Origin: Paenibacillus sp. LS1
Lineage (GTDB): Bacteria > Bacillota > Bacilli > Paenibacillales > Paenibacillaceae
DNA length: 64,000 nt
Assembly (NCBI RefSeq): GCF_026013365.1
Contig: NZ_JAPDOE010000001.1
Location: 1,984,001-2,048,000 of the forward strand
Direction of reading: 5' to 3'
The position numbers and the translations under genes were made by a program. Shown piece after piece: positions 24,792-34,731 of this stretch; position 1 is the first letter of the stretch, and each line of letters opens with the position of its first letter. The notes below the pieces were generated by a model, which was given only the letters and a program-made list of their open reading frames with translations, ran no database searches and was not told where the DNA came from.

Positions 24792-27700
24792 TTATTGAAA
24801 TGGAAATACAATCGTTACCTTTGTCCCTGTCCCCTGCTCACTCCATATGATTGGCGTCTGTCCATTCAGAAGCTTGAGCCGTCGTTGTACGTTTTGAAGA
24901 CCGATTCCCTGCTCCGCAGTATTTCGATCCCATATCATCTCGACCTGCTCGGCCGACATGCCAATGCCATCATCCTCAACAATAACCTCCACCATATCCT
25001 CATATCGTTGGATGGTTAGTTGAACGGTTCCCCCACTCACCTTTTTGGATACACCATGCCTGATCGCATTTTCCACTAATGGCTCGATTAATAGGGGCAT
25101 GACCTTACAGGAATATAGCGACTGATCCACATCTAGTTTAATCTGGAGTCTTGAACCGAAACGTTCTTGTTCAATCTCCGCATAAGCCTGAATAAGCTCC
25201 ATCTCCTTCCGAAGTGGAATCGTCTCCTCGGTATTATCCAGCTGAAAGAGAATACGCAAGTATCGGCTAAAGCTGCCCAGCAGTTCACCTGCCCTTGGGC
25301 CGTCTGTGAAACACAGGGACATAATCGTGCCGAGGGCATTATACAGAAAATGCGGTTTGATCTGTGAACGTAAAAACGCCATTTCATTATTCGCTGCTTC
25401 CTTAACCAGCCGTTTCATGCCAAGCATCGTATGCACACGCACGAGAATTTCTCCTGCATCCAGCGGACGTGTGATGAAATCATTGCCGCCAGAGGAAATA
25501 CAGGCTTCAATATCGGCAGGTGTACTACGCATATTAATAAACAATACAGGCAGCTCAACCTGACTAAATTGTTCTCGAATCTGTCTGCACAGTTCATAAC
25601 CAGTGATGGATGGAAGCAGAGCATCCACGATCACCAGATCCGGCAATCGGCCACTTGCCAGCGTGGATTGTACCTTGAGATCCGAGTTCGCAAAGCACAC
25701 CTGAAACCCCTCCATGGAAAGCAATGTATCCAGATGCTCCATATCCACGAGATCGGTTGTCGCGATCAGGATTGTAGCCGTATTGGCATTTAAGCGTTCC
25801 GTATGCTCGAAACTCCCTTCCATCCGCAATGCAGCAGTCTCTGCAGCAACATCCATCTCGATAACTCCTGCTGAGGGAAGCACCATTTCTATCCATTCCG
25901 ATGCATCATTGATCGTAAGCTCTCCCCCCATCATGCGGATCAGCTCTGACGCAATAGACAAACCTGCTGAGACATTGTCCGGCTTAGGGGGAACATGTTT
26001 CTCTTCTCCTTTTAATGGATCATGTACCTGAGACTGCACTTCAAATCGGAGCCTGATTCGTACATGCTCTTGATCACGCTCACACTCAAATATCAATTCC
26101 CTGTGACTATGCTGACCAATCATATGGTAGACGAGGTTATATAACACTTGCAGCAGCCGATTTTCATCCGCAATGATATACCGGGCTTCGGGCGCCATCC
26201 TGTGGATCACGAGAATGCCTTTTCCAGTCGCCAGGAAGCCAAGAACCTCTGTAACTAACGAAAGACAAGAGACAAGATCTACCGTACCTACCGCAACCTT
26301 CATTTTGCCGTCTTTAAATCGGGACATATCAATCAAGTCATTCACAAGATTGGACATCCGATACGCTGTGTTACGTATGACCTGAAGTTTTTGTCGTACT
26401 TCACTCTCATTTGCACGTCGCATAGACGTTCCAAGCAACGAACGTGACAGATGAATAATGCTGTGAAGTGGTGAGTTCAGCTCATGTGAGGTTAATAGCA
26501 AAAACTCATCTTTAACTCGGTCAGTTAATTGAAGCTGACGGGTAAGCCGCTGCATGGAATCATAGGCTCTCACATATTGATAGATCAGCAGCGCGGTAAA
26601 GGCTGCAAGCATGAACAACACTGTACCATTCAGCCAGATTTGGCTTATTGGATTCCAGATGACCCAAATAGCCAGCACATGGTTAACCACCATAATCCAG
26701 ATGCATGTCAGGAGCAATTGAAACTGTGATCTCGTTTTACTTCCGTATCTTCGCATGACGTATTCTCGCATGATGATGATAAAGGATACTGCATACGTTA
26801 ACAGGTTAACCATGTACATGATATCCTGCAGGTATGAATAGACGCGAAACGGAGTAACTATAATCAGAATCAGATATAAAGTCAGCACGAGGCTTAATCC
26901 CTGAAGCCATTTCCATGAGGGCTTTCTTGCAACAAGTCTTAGCACAATCATGCTTACAATTACGGGAACACCGTACACGGCAACATTTTTCAGCTTGAAG
27001 GCTAATTCGAAAGGCATCTCGGGAAATAACTGCAATAACAGACGTTCTCCATTGGTGATAACCATCAGAGCATAACCCAGAAAGAACAGAACGTATAACA
27101 GTTGAACTGCATCCCGATGCAAACGCATGTACAGGTATAAAAATAACAGACCAAAGATCAACAAAATACCGATAATCAATAACTCCAGACCTGATTGAAT
27201 GATCGTTCTTGCCTCAATCCGTTTGGCCTGCCCCAGTTCAATGGAGCTGTAAATGCCACCACTGCGAAAATCAAAATTGGCCACTTGCAGCACAATTTCC
27301 AGTTCTGTATTTTCGGCTTGAAAATACACGGTATAGGGCTCATTACGCGGCTGATAAACCTCTGTTGAGATGCCTGGCAAACCGGAGCGACCCATGAGCT
27401 TCCCATCCACATAAAGCGTATCAGAGAACCGGACATAGCGTTTGGATAGCCCCATCTGCTCATCTTGGGGTATGTTTCGGACAATCAGCCGGTATGTCCC
27501 GTATCCTTTGCCACTCATAGGATAACCGTTATTGATCTGCTCATCTTCCCAATTCCCCGGCACGGTCATTAGAACAGGTCTAGTTATCGTCTGATCAATC
27601 TGTTCGGGAGATAGCAACTGCTCCGGATAAAACTCCCACTCCCCGTCCAGTGGTACAATCGAGGTACCCAGTCCGCTCGCGTCCCCCAAATCCAAAATTC

Positions 27701-27818
27701 CATGCTTCGCCACAGGTACATCCTTTGCTCCAATCATTTGTAGCAACATCACCAGCACAAAAAGCAATGTCATACATCCAAGCCCTAGCAAAAAACGATC
27801 TTTCCCGATGACATCCAT
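24792..27818 (-). CDS. 7TMR-DISM hybrid sensor with two histidine kinase modules and a receiver
   Basis: 1008 residues. After an N-terminal helix comes a 7TMR-DISM extracellular sensor (about 50-200, jelly-roll like: LDGEWEFYP, PGNWED, GYGTYRL), then seven helices (about 205-415). Next is a HisKA module with His445 in LTSHELNSPLHS and an HATPase-like part (550-650). A receiver (680-800) has Asp732 in LVIVDALLPS. Last is a LytS-type His_kinase with His823 in QIKPHFLYNAL and an intact HATPase (LVENAIRHGV, VEDDGIGMS, GIGLQNVQRRL). The first ATPase lacks a clear DxGxG box. The receiver lacks the usual acidic pair (ILIATTD) and has Arg in place of the conserved Lys (ITRPLD). The LytS module is therefore probably the active output toward the adjacent regulator. 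7TMR-DISM domains are thought to sense carbohydrates or similar ligands. Confidence 0.9.
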   Translation of the reverse strand: MDVIGKDRFLLGLGCMTLLFVLVMLLQMIGAKDVPVAKHGILDLGDASGLGTSIVPLDGEWEFYPEQLLSPEQIDQTITRPVLMTVPGNWEDEQINNGYPMSGKGYGTYRLIVRNIPQDEQMGLSKRYVRFSDTLYVDGKLMGRSGLPGISTEVYQPRNEPYTVYFQAENTELEIVLQVANFDFRSGGIYSSIELGQAKRIEARTIIQSGLELLIIGILLIFGLLFLYLYMRLHRDAVQLLYVLFFLGYALMVITNGERLLLQLFPEMPFELAFKLKNVAVYGVPVIVSMIVLRLVARKPSWKWLQGLSLVLTLYLILIIVTPFRVYSYLQDIMYMVNLLTYAVSFIIIMREYVMRRYGSKTRSQFQLLLTCIWIMVVNHVLAIWVIWNPISQIWLNGTVLFMLAAFTALLIYQYVRAYDSMQRLTRQLQLTDRVKDEFLLLTSHELNSPLHSIIHLSRSLLGTSMRRANESEVRQKLQVIRNTAYRMSNLVNDLIDMSRFKDGKMKVAVGTVDLVSCLSLVTEVLGFLATGKGILVIHRMAPEARYIIADENRLLQVLYNLVYHMIGQHSHRELIFECERDQEHVRIRLRFEVQSQVHDPLKGEEKHVPPKPDNVSAGLSIASELIRMMGGELTINDASEWIEMVLPSAGVIEMDVAAETAALRMEGSFEHTERLNANTATILIATTDLVDMEHLDTLLSMEGFQVCFANSDLKVQSTLASGRLPDLVIVDALLPSITGYELCRQIREQFSQVELPVLFINMRSTPADIEACISSGGNDFITRPLDAGEILVRVHTMLGMKRLVKEAANNEMAFLRSQIKPHFLYNALGTIMSLCFTDGPRAGELLGSFSRYLRILFQLDNTEETIPLRKEMELIQAYAEIEQERFGSRLQIKLDVDQSLYSCKVMPLLIEPLVENAIRHGVSKKVSGGTVQLTIQRYEDMVEVIVEDDGIGMSAEQVEMIWDRNTAEQGIGLQNVQRRLKLLNGQTPIIWSEQGTGTKVTIVFPFQ

Positions 27819-27908
27819 CTCTCCCTCTCCAATATAGCGCTATTCTCGCACTACCGACTCTACCTGTCCATCATTAAATTTCCATCCCCAATATGCCCAT
27901 CCTATGCA

Positions 27909-27955
27909 AACAGATCCCACTGCCCCTAGTACTGTAGGGATATGTGGGATCTGTT
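27909..27955 (-). terminator. terminator of the dockerin-cohesin operon
   Basis: Perfect 12-bp outer stem AACAGATCCCAC/GTGGGATCTGTT with an inner CCC/GGG pair, 10 bases after the scaffoldin stop. The T-run is weak. Confidence 0.65.
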
Positions 27956-27965
27956 GTATACAATT

Positions 27966-30278
27966 TTATTTTACAGATGCGGCTTGGATGGCACCAAATG
28001 CCCAGTGGCTACTGGATACATCCTTCCATAATCCGGATTTATTGAGGACAGGTTCACGGTTTAACAGTCTGTTCAGCAACGTAACAGCTTCCGCACGTGT
28101 CAATGCATCATTCGGACGGAACGTACTGTCACTGGACACCGTCATGATCCCTGACACAAGGACACGTTGAATTGCTTCACGTCCCCAATGCTGCGCAATA
28201 TCGTTGACCTCTACTTCATCAGTTGCATGATTATCCAGAATCCGGTCCACAATTACAGCCATTTCTGCACGTGTGATCGAACGTTCCGGCATGAAGCTCC
28301 CGCTGTCATTTCCTTGCATATATCCGGCAGTGGTAGCCAGGCTAATCGATTCTCGTGCCCACTCTGCCACTGGCATGTCTGAGTAGTCCACAGGTGTGGT
28401 GTCCGTCTTGGAGGTGAAGACTCTGGACAGAAGAGCTGCCATTTCTACCCGTTTAACCGCTTGATCCGGTCTGAACGTACCATCCGCATAGCCTTGAATG
28501 TAGGCTGATGACTGGGTGCTATTCATCAGAATAATGGAAAATGTGCTGAACTTGGTGACTTCAAACTCAATCCCCGGTTGATCTGTTCCATTAAACTTAA
28601 CAATCTTACCCTCAACGAGTTCCTTCGTTCCATCGCTATGTTCAATAAATACTTGCAGCTTGTCCAGTTCCTTCTGCGTCAGGTTTGTATCTCTGATTGG
28701 CAGCACAACCGTCACCGGACGACTGCTCATATTCGTCTCAATGGTCATTGGACGACCTACCAAGCGGAAGTCGGCAGTATTGGTTGATGGTTTGACTATT
28801 AATGGATCTTTCTGGATACGCTGTTCCACCTCTTCACGCCCCGCGGCATCCTTGATCGGCACAAGGTGGAAGAATATATCCGAGCCCAGTCCCTGTAAAA
28901 AATTCGCCGGAAGTTGCAGGGAAGCATTATCCGTTTCAATATACAGATTTATCTTCTCATCTGCCATCAGTGAAGTAGACTTGGCAGGCAGCTTCACGTT
29001 CAGTTCAGATACCTCATCCTTCTCATCCGGAATCATAATTCGTGCTATATTCGAACCGGCCTTCTTCAAGCTCTCAATCGCACGAGAAGTCTGCTCGGCC
29101 GTCAGATTCACTTCATCCTTTTTGCGTCCATCTGCCCCTGTTGTTCTTTCGATGATCGTTGCCGAAACAACAGCATTTGCATTCCGTTCATTGGTCACAT
29201 TCACCGTAATCTTCTCGGAAGTGCTTGCTGGCGGCGATGTTGTTGACGAACCGCCGGAGGAGCCCGGATTGGATGGCGTTAATGGTGGTGTAACCGACTC
29301 ACCAATGACAGTCACTTTGCCTTCATTCACCGACTTGACCATTTCGACGGCATCCGTATCGGTCACCGTAAAGTGTCCAGGCAGCGTGACGTCTTCTACC
29401 TTGAGAGCGTAATCACCTGTTGCTACGTTGGGAGCAATCACGAATTGCACGGTGAACAACTTTTGAGCCTGCTTGGAGGCAGGAATGGGGCTGGTTCCAC
29501 CATTATCGTCACTCCATGCCACGATGAGCGATCCAGTGTTATTATTCGGTTTATACCTCGTATTCGGGAAATCACCTGTAACACTTTCAACTTGAAGTAC
29601 TGCGGGATTGAATCTCAATCTTATGCCATAAGAGCCTACCGCCTGGTCAAGCGACGAAGCATTTACTGTAACGGTTACTTTGTCGCCTGCCTTGCCGCTG
29701 GCTGATCCAATCGCAATATTGGCGTTTCCGAGAGGTTTGACGGGTTGAACGACAGTAACTTTACCTGCTTCCCCGCTCACTATGACAGGCTGAGTATCAG
29801 CAAACAGCGCACCTGCCCTTATGCTCACACTGGAATCACCAGCAGCAGCACCATCGATAATTTTGAAATGCAGGGAGTAAAGAACTGTTGGCACATCGAT
29901 AAAATCACGTGTAGTAAGCTGCGTGTTAATCGACCCGGGATCTGACACTTCAGCCAGCCAATCGATCTTTGTGTACGTTTTAGCAACGCCCTCGTTCAGA
30001 ACCACTTCCACGAGCTGCAGTACGCTTGCATCATATGTGATGCGAGTATCGGCCCGATAGAAGGAAAACTCCGAGCCATTCGGATCGTAGGATACGGGGA
30101 CTTCAACAATGGTGCCCGGCTCACCGGATACCGTACCTATGCGAATGACCGGATCAACACTTGCATTGGCCTGTGGAATATAGGAGAACATCATGGAAAC
30201 GATAAGCAGTAGTGCAAGTATGCCCTTCCCGACATGTGTATCTCTTGCTATGAATTTATGAAAATAACCATTACTCAA
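27966..30278 (-). CDS. SLH-anchored scaffoldin-like protein with two cohesin domains
   Basis: The start is best at TTG 30278, because GAGGTG lies six bases upstream; a GTG at 30287 is immediately against that site. About 770 residues. Signal peptide to about residue 40 (PQANA). Two consecutive cohesin-type domains follow: IRIGTVSGEPGTIVEVPVSY ... TRITYDASVLQLVEV, and AIGSASGKAGDKVTVTVNAS ... IRLRFNPAVLQVESV ... VQFVIAPNVATGDYALKV. A Pro/Ser/Gly linker, a beta-rich middle region and three SLH repeats complete it (YIQGYADGTFRPDQAVKRVE, YMQGNDSGSFMPERSITRAE, IMTVSSDSTFRPNDALTRAE). Cohesins bind dockerins and SLH repeats bind the cell wall. The gene begins 15 bases after the stop of a dockerin-protein gene, so the two products are likely partners on the cell surface. 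Confidence 0.85.
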   Translation of the reverse strand: MSNGYFHKFIARDTHVGKGILALLLIVSMMFSYIPQANASVDPVIRIGTVSGEPGTIVEVPVSYDPNGSEFSFYRADTRITYDASVLQLVEVVLNEGVAKTYTKIDWLAEVSDPGSINTQLTTRDFIDVPTVLYSLHFKIIDGAAAGDSSVSIRAGALFADTQPVIVSGEAGKVTVVQPVKPLGNANIAIGSASGKAGDKVTVTVNASSLDQAVGSYGIRLRFNPAVLQVESVTGDFPNTRYKPNNNTGSLIVAWSDDNGGTSPIPASKQAQKLFTVQFVIAPNVATGDYALKVEDVTLPGHFTVTDTDAVEMVKSVNEGKVTVIGESVTPPLTPSNPGSSGGSSTTSPPASTSEKITVNVTNERNANAVVSATIIERTTGADGRKKDEVNLTAEQTSRAIESLKKAGSNIARIMIPDEKDEVSELNVKLPAKSTSLMADEKINLYIETDNASLQLPANFLQGLGSDIFFHLVPIKDAAGREEVEQRIQKDPLIVKPSTNTADFRLVGRPMTIETNMSSRPVTVVLPIRDTNLTQKELDKLQVFIEHSDGTKELVEGKIVKFNGTDQPGIEFEVTKFSTFSIILMNSTQSSAYIQGYADGTFRPDQAVKRVEMAALLSRVFTSKTDTTPVDYSDMPVAEWARESISLATTAGYMQGNDSGSFMPERSITRAEMAVIVDRILDNHATDEVEVNDIAQHWGREAIQRVLVSGIMTVSSDSTFRPNDALTRAEAVTLLNRLLNREPVLNKSGLWKDVSSSHWAFGAIQAASVK

Positions 30279-30293
30279 GTGCTTCACCTCTCC

Positions 30294-31799
30294 CTATGTT
30301 AGTTGATCTATGCCCAAGTAGATGTTCATAATCCAGGCTGAATCTCTTGCATCCAGGACGCCATCTTCATTCATGTCTAACGCTTGAATCTGTTCTGGTG
30401 TCAGGGTAATCAACCCTTTGATATACTTGTTGACGAGCAATGCGTCGCCTGGCGTAATCTCGCCATCCCCATTGGCATCACCCTTGATTCGCAGATAAAT
30501 GGTTACTGTCGCCGTATCAGAGAAATCGCGCCCATCCTTCGCTTGCCAGCTAAACGTTGTCTTTAGTCCCGCTTCTGCCACTTGCGGAATATACGTTAAC
30601 GTACCCAGCTCTGCGACCGGAATAACCTGATTTTGCACGATGTCTATTCCATTCAATTGCATCTTGCCACTCTCCGGCAATGATGTGATGCGCACATCGG
30701 TCAACTCCTGACCATCTGCATCTGCATAATTACCGGTAAAGTCTGTTGAAGTAAAGGAGATAGGAAGACCTTTCTTGACTGTTTTGGAAAAATGGCCTAC
30801 TTTGGGCTTCTCATTAGTCTCGCCTGAAAGTCCCAAAAATCGATCAAAGGTTCCGTCTGAATTGAACACGATAATTCGGTTATTAGCCGCATCCGTTATG
30901 TACAGTTGTTCATTCGGACCCATCGCAATCGCGTCCGGATCATCAATCGGATACTCTGCACTGGTACTTAACCACTTCTCCAGAACAGGAGGAGAACTAT
31001 AGGACGCACCGGCGTAACTGGCCCGTTGAATTTCTGTGTCGTTCACGACAACATAGAGATATTTACGATTAACATCCACAGCTAACTCTCCAAAAGTGTC
31101 TGATGCATTCGACAGGATAGCTATGCCATTCAACATAATGAATCCCTTTCCGCTATACCAGGCTTCACCATTATCTCCACGCTCTATCCCAACGTTCCCC
31201 AGGAGTCCCCCAGTGCTACCACTGCCATAACCCATGCCATCCAAGTAAATATTTCCGAGAATGGTTTGCAATTCGGGTGAACTACTAAATTTCCTATAGG
31301 CGTCGTGATACACATACAAGACTTCTTTGCCATTGCTCTTGGCTATTGCCATACTTTTGATGTCCATTTTTGGTGTAACCCCTGAGATTTGTTGAAAGTC
31401 AAATTTAGATATCAAACCCGTAATCTCAGAATGAATGGTTCCATCGGGATTAAAAATGTGCACCTTGGCATTTTCTCCCGACTCTCCAGCATAGATCAGT
31501 CCATTTTCCTGTACGGTAACAGCATTCGGATGATTGACCTCCATCGTTGACAGCACTTTCCCATCAGCGGTAGCCCGAATCACACGATTGTTGCCACTAT
31601 CCGCAATGACCATTTCGGTTTCCCCACCCGTGGTCTTGTAGAACTCGATATCTTTCGGTTGATTTAGTGAAAAAGGAATTGTAGCGGCATATGCCGCATG
31701 AGAGGGTGCGATCACTGTAGCTAACAACATCATTACAGAAGTTAACATCGCCCACCATATCGTCCTCTTTGACGCTCTCTTTCCTGTTTGTAATTTCAA
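30294..31799 (-). CDS. secreted NHL beta-propeller protein with C-terminal type I dockerin
   Basis: 501 residues. Signal peptide (cleavage near AAYAA, about residue 39). NHL-like propeller strands come next (EMVIADSGNNRVIRATADGKVL, GLIYAGESGENAKVHIFNPDG, QLYITDAANNRIIVFNSDGTF). Then a cadherin/Big-like domain (about 345-435; TDFTGNYADADGQELTDVRI). The last 60 residues are a dockerin with two calcium loops, DANGDGEITPGD and DMNEDGVLDARD, each followed by an F-helix. Positions 10/11 of the loops are PG and AR, so the repeats are not symmetric. No glycosidase domain is present, so this is not a classical cellulosomal enzyme; a ligand- or wall-binding role is inferred. It is the first gene of an operon with the cohesin scaffoldin. 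Confidence 0.88.
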   Translation of the reverse strand: MKLQTGKRASKRTIWWAMLTSVMMLLATVIAPSHAAYAATIPFSLNQPKDIEFYKTTGGETEMVIADSGNNRVIRATADGKVLSTMEVNHPNAVTVQENGLIYAGESGENAKVHIFNPDGTIHSEITGLISKFDFQQISGVTPKMDIKSMAIAKSNGKEVLYVYHDAYRKFSSSPELQTILGNIYLDGMGYGSGSTGGLLGNVGIERGDNGEAWYSGKGFIMLNGIAILSNASDTFGELAVDVNRKYLYVVVNDTEIQRASYAGASYSSPPVLEKWLSTSAEYPIDDPDAIAMGPNEQLYITDAANNRIIVFNSDGTFDRFLGLSGETNEKPKVGHFSKTVKKGLPISFTSTDFTGNYADADGQELTDVRITSLPESGKMQLNGIDIVQNQVIPVAELGTLTYIPQVAEAGLKTTFSWQAKDGRDFSDTATVTIYLRIKGDANGDGEITPGDALLVNKYIKGLITLTPEQIQALDMNEDGVLDARDSAWIMNIYLGIDQLT

Positions 31800-31924
31800 A
31801 TGATCTCCTCCTTAACATCTCTATGTACGTTCTGTCCTACTATAGCAATCCGCTCTTAACAATCACTTAACACCACGAAAAGGGAGAAAAGAATAGCCTA
31901 AAAAAAATTCCCCTCCAAATAAAA

Positions 31925-31968
31925 AACGATGGAATCAACCGCTGCAACAGCGTTAATCCCATCGTTTA
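31925..31968 (-). terminator. terminator after the flavin monooxygenase gene
   Basis: A long imperfect stem (AAACGATGG...CCATCGTTT with an inner GCT/AGC pair) followed by TTTTTT on the minus strand, about 53 bases after the monooxygenase stop. Confidence 0.75.
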
Positions 31969-32020
31969 TGGTTGGTAAGGTTGTCTACATCACGAACTGT
32001 ATCAAGCACTAGTATTGTGT

Positions 32021-33343
32021 TTATCTCACACGCTCTAACGTATGCCGGTTACGCGGAATCTCAAGGCCCAGATTACCACGCAGCGTATCCTGCTCATATT
32101 CCGTACGGAACAGCCCCCGTTCTTGCAGAACCGGAACAACTAGCTCCACAAAATCTTCCAAGCCATTGGGCACCACGGTACGAACATTGAATCCGTCTGC
32201 CGCTTCACCTTCAAACCATTCCTGAATCTGATCTGCGATCTGATCCGGTGTACCAATGAACGATGTACGCGGGGTAGATGCCAGCAATGCCACTTGGCGC
32301 AGGGTCAGCCCCTGTTCCCGTGCCTGCTGCTTAATCTTGTCTGTTGTACTGCGGAAACTGTTGCTACCGATCCCCCCAATCTCGGGAAAAGGTTCGTCCA
32401 GCGGGAACTGGGAGAAGTCGTAATGATCGAAGTAACGTCCCAGATAATTCAGCGCCTGATCCATACTCACCAGTTCGGCAATTGCCTGATACTTCTGCTC
32501 AGCCTCTTCCGCTGTTCTACCTACAATGGGACCGATGCCCGGGAAGATCAGGATATCCGCTGCCTGACGTCCATACGCCACCGCTCTTGCCTTCACATCC
32601 CGGTAAAACTCCCTGGCTTCCTCCAGCGTCTCATGTCCTGTGTACACAGCATCCGCCGATCGGGCAGCCAGATCTTTACCAGATTCGGATGAGCCCGCCT
32701 GGAAAATCACCGGATGACCCTGCTTCGAACGCCCCACATTAAGCGGACCCTGTACCGAGAAGTGCGCTCCCTTGTGATTCAGCGTATGCAGCTTGGCAGG
32801 ATCGAAGAATACGCCCTGCTCCTTGTCTCCAACAAAGGCATCGTCCTCCCAGGAATCCCAAAGGCCTTTGACCACATTCAAATGCTCTTCCGCAATTTCG
32901 TAGCGTAGCGCATGGTTTGGATGTTCGCCTTTGCCAAAGTTCAGTGCCGATCCTTCCAGAGGTGAAGTGACCACATTCCATCCGGCTCTCCCACCACTTA
33001 ATTGATCCAGTGAGGCGAACTGCCGCGCGACCGTGAAGGGTTCACTATATGAAGTAGACAATGTAGCAACCAACCCAATGTGGGAAGTTGCCCCGGCGAG
33101 TGCGGACAGAAGCGTCAGGGGTTCGAAACGATTGAGAAAATGAGGATTGGACTTCTCGTTGATGAAGAGGCCATCTGCAATAAAGAGCAGATCGAACTTC
33201 CCTTTTTCCGCGATACGTACTTGCTTCTTGTAGAATTCCAGACTAACGCTCGCGTTAATGGGAATATCCGGGTGACGCCAAAAGGAGATGCTGTTCCCCA
33301 CTCCGTTCAGATTGGCTCCCAATTTCAATTGTCGTTGCGACAT
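32021..33343 (-). CDS. NtaA/SnaA/DszA-type FMN-dependent monooxygenase
   Basis: Start ATG 33343 (MSQRQLKL), GGGGAGG seven bases upstream. The 440-residue protein is a luciferase-like TIM barrel of the nitrilotriacetate/dibenzothiophene monooxygenase subgroup: [107 protein letters not shown]. Such enzymes oxidise organosulfur, amine or aromatic compounds with reduced FMN supplied by a separate reductase. An MFS transporter gene lies 30 bases upstream on the same strand, which suggests an uptake-plus-oxidation unit. Substrate unknown. Confidence 0.88.
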   Translation of the reverse strand: MSQRQLKLGANLNGVGNSISFWRHPDIPINASVSLEFYKKQVRIAEKGKFDLLFIADGLFINEKSNPHFLNRFEPLTLLSALAGATSHIGLVATLSTSYSEPFTVARQFASLDQLSGGRAGWNVVTSPLEGSALNFGKGEHPNHALRYEIAEEHLNVVKGLWDSWEDDAFVGDKEQGVFFDPAKLHTLNHKGAHFSVQGPLNVGRSKQGHPVIFQAGSSESGKDLAARSADAVYTGHETLEEAREFYRDVKARAVAYGRQAADILIFPGIGPIVGRTAEEAEQKYQAIAELVSMDQALNYLGRYFDHYDFSQFPLDEPFPEIGGIGSNSFRSTTDKIKQQAREQGLTLRQVALLASTPRTSFIGTPDQIADQIQEWFEGEAADGFNVRTVVPNGLEDFVELVVPVLQERGLFRTEYEQDTLRGNLGLEIPRNRHTLERVR

Positions 33344-33373
33344 ATATATTCCTCCCCATTTCATTGTGAGTGT

Positions 33374-34618
33374 TCACTTCTTCATATTCGTTCTGCCTGA
33401 GTCTACAGCCATGCGTAATCCGGGTTTACCCGCCTGTTTCAAATCACTTACCCGGACTGCCCAAGCTGCTCCCAGCAATACAATCCCTGTGAATAGAAAA
33501 ATAAACGGAATGCCGATCCATCCACCGAGAAAGCCACCGATTAACGGCCCAAGCACGATACCGAACTGACTCGCCGTCTGACTCAGACTGACAGCCCTCC
33601 CACGAAAATCGTGATCAGCATATTTGATGATCAGCGCATTAAGCGCCGGATAAACCGCGGCAAAGAATAGACCATAAACAAATCGCAGGCTACCAAAATA
33701 AATCAGATTATTTGCTGTCATTTGCAGCAGACTGCCTATCCCACCGCCGATCAGACCGATAAACAGTGTTTTTTCGTACCCTATCCTTCCACCAATCTTG
33801 CCCCAGCGCGGACCCATAATGACGGTTGCCACACCAATCGCCGAGAAGACAATACCTGCACTAAGTGTTGCACTGCCGATATCTCCGCCAATCTGCACGA
33901 CATAGAGCGTCAGCACCGGTTCGATGATAAGTACAGAGGTCGAAACTAGCAGAATCAAACCGTAGATTCGCATCAAGCCGGGCGTGGAAGCCGCTCTTTT
34001 CAAATCCCCTATGATCCTCGTTGGAACGATCGTACGAGCTTGTCGTGACTCCTTAACACCGAGGACCATCAGAGCCGCGAGGAACGTAATGACAGCTGAT
34101 GCAATGAAACATCCCCGCAGTCCGATCCAGTGACTCAACACACCACCGGCAAGAGGACCAAGAATCCCGCCTGCAGCGCTGGCCGTGGAGATCATACCAA
34201 GTGCATAACCCACGTGTTTTTCCGGAGTATTGGTGCCAATCAGTGTAATCGAGGCAGGATGAAAACCAGCCATGAGTCCCTGAAAGATCCTCACCGCGAT
34301 AAACGTATATGGATCGTAAACAAAGAAGTTAGCCAGATGTGCAATACCTAGCCCCACTCCTGAACGGACAAGCATCAGTTTGCTGCCATATTTATCAGCC
34401 AGTGATCCCCAGAAAGGTGCGCATAATCCACTGATCAGAAAGCTGATGGAAATGGAAATCCCCGACCAAGCTTCTAAGCCGCTCTGGATACCGAGATCAT
34501 TTTGCAGGAATATAGGAAAGAACGGAACGGACAGCGAGTACGCCATATGATTGAAAAACAGGCCGAACCACAGAATATACAGATTTCGCTTCCATTGTGG
34601 CATCTTGGCATTCTCCAT
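33374..34618 (-). CDS. MFS transporter, drug/metabolite type
   Basis: 414 residues with about 12 hydrophobic segments. The MFS loop 2-3 motif reads GSLADKYGSKLMLVRSG, and the motif-C-like sequence is GILGPLAGGVLSHWIG; the N/C halves are related (FGIVLGPLIGGFLGGWIG). AGGAA precedes the ATG by nine bases. Located directly upstream of the flavin monooxygenase in one apparent operon, it may import that enzyme's substrate or export a product; direction of transport is not readable from sequence. Confidence 0.85.
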   Translation of the reverse strand: MENAKMPQWKRNLYILWFGLFFNHMAYSLSVPFFPIFLQNDLGIQSGLEAWSGISISISFLISGLCAPFWGSLADKYGSKLMLVRSGVGLGIAHLANFFVYDPYTFIAVRIFQGLMAGFHPASITLIGTNTPEKHVGYALGMISTASAAGGILGPLAGGVLSHWIGLRGCFIASAVITFLAALMVLGVKESRQARTIVPTRIIGDLKRAASTPGLMRIYGLILLVSTSVLIIEPVLTLYVVQIGGDIGSATLSAGIVFSAIGVATVIMGPRWGKIGGRIGYEKTLFIGLIGGGIGSLLQMTANNLIYFGSLRFVYGLFFAAVYPALNALIIKYADHDFRGRAVSLSQTASQFGIVLGPLIGGFLGGWIGIPFIFLFTGIVLLGAAWAVRVSDLKQAGKPGLRMAVDSGRTNMKK

Positions 34619-34699
34619 ACTATATAATTCCTATATAAAAAGTAGGTTATTATCCATATTAGGGTAACGTCATCGGAAAGTATAATAGAAAAGTTCAAT

Positions 34700-34730
34700 A
34701 GACCCATTCAAGAATTAAATGAATGGGTCT
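34700..34730 (-). terminator. hairpin downstream of the GNAT gene and repeat copy 2
   Basis: Perfect 11-bp stem AGACCCATTCA/TGAATGGGTCT with a 9-base loop. The T-run is poor, so terminator function is likely but not certain. Confidence 0.55.
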
Positions 34731-34731
34731 G

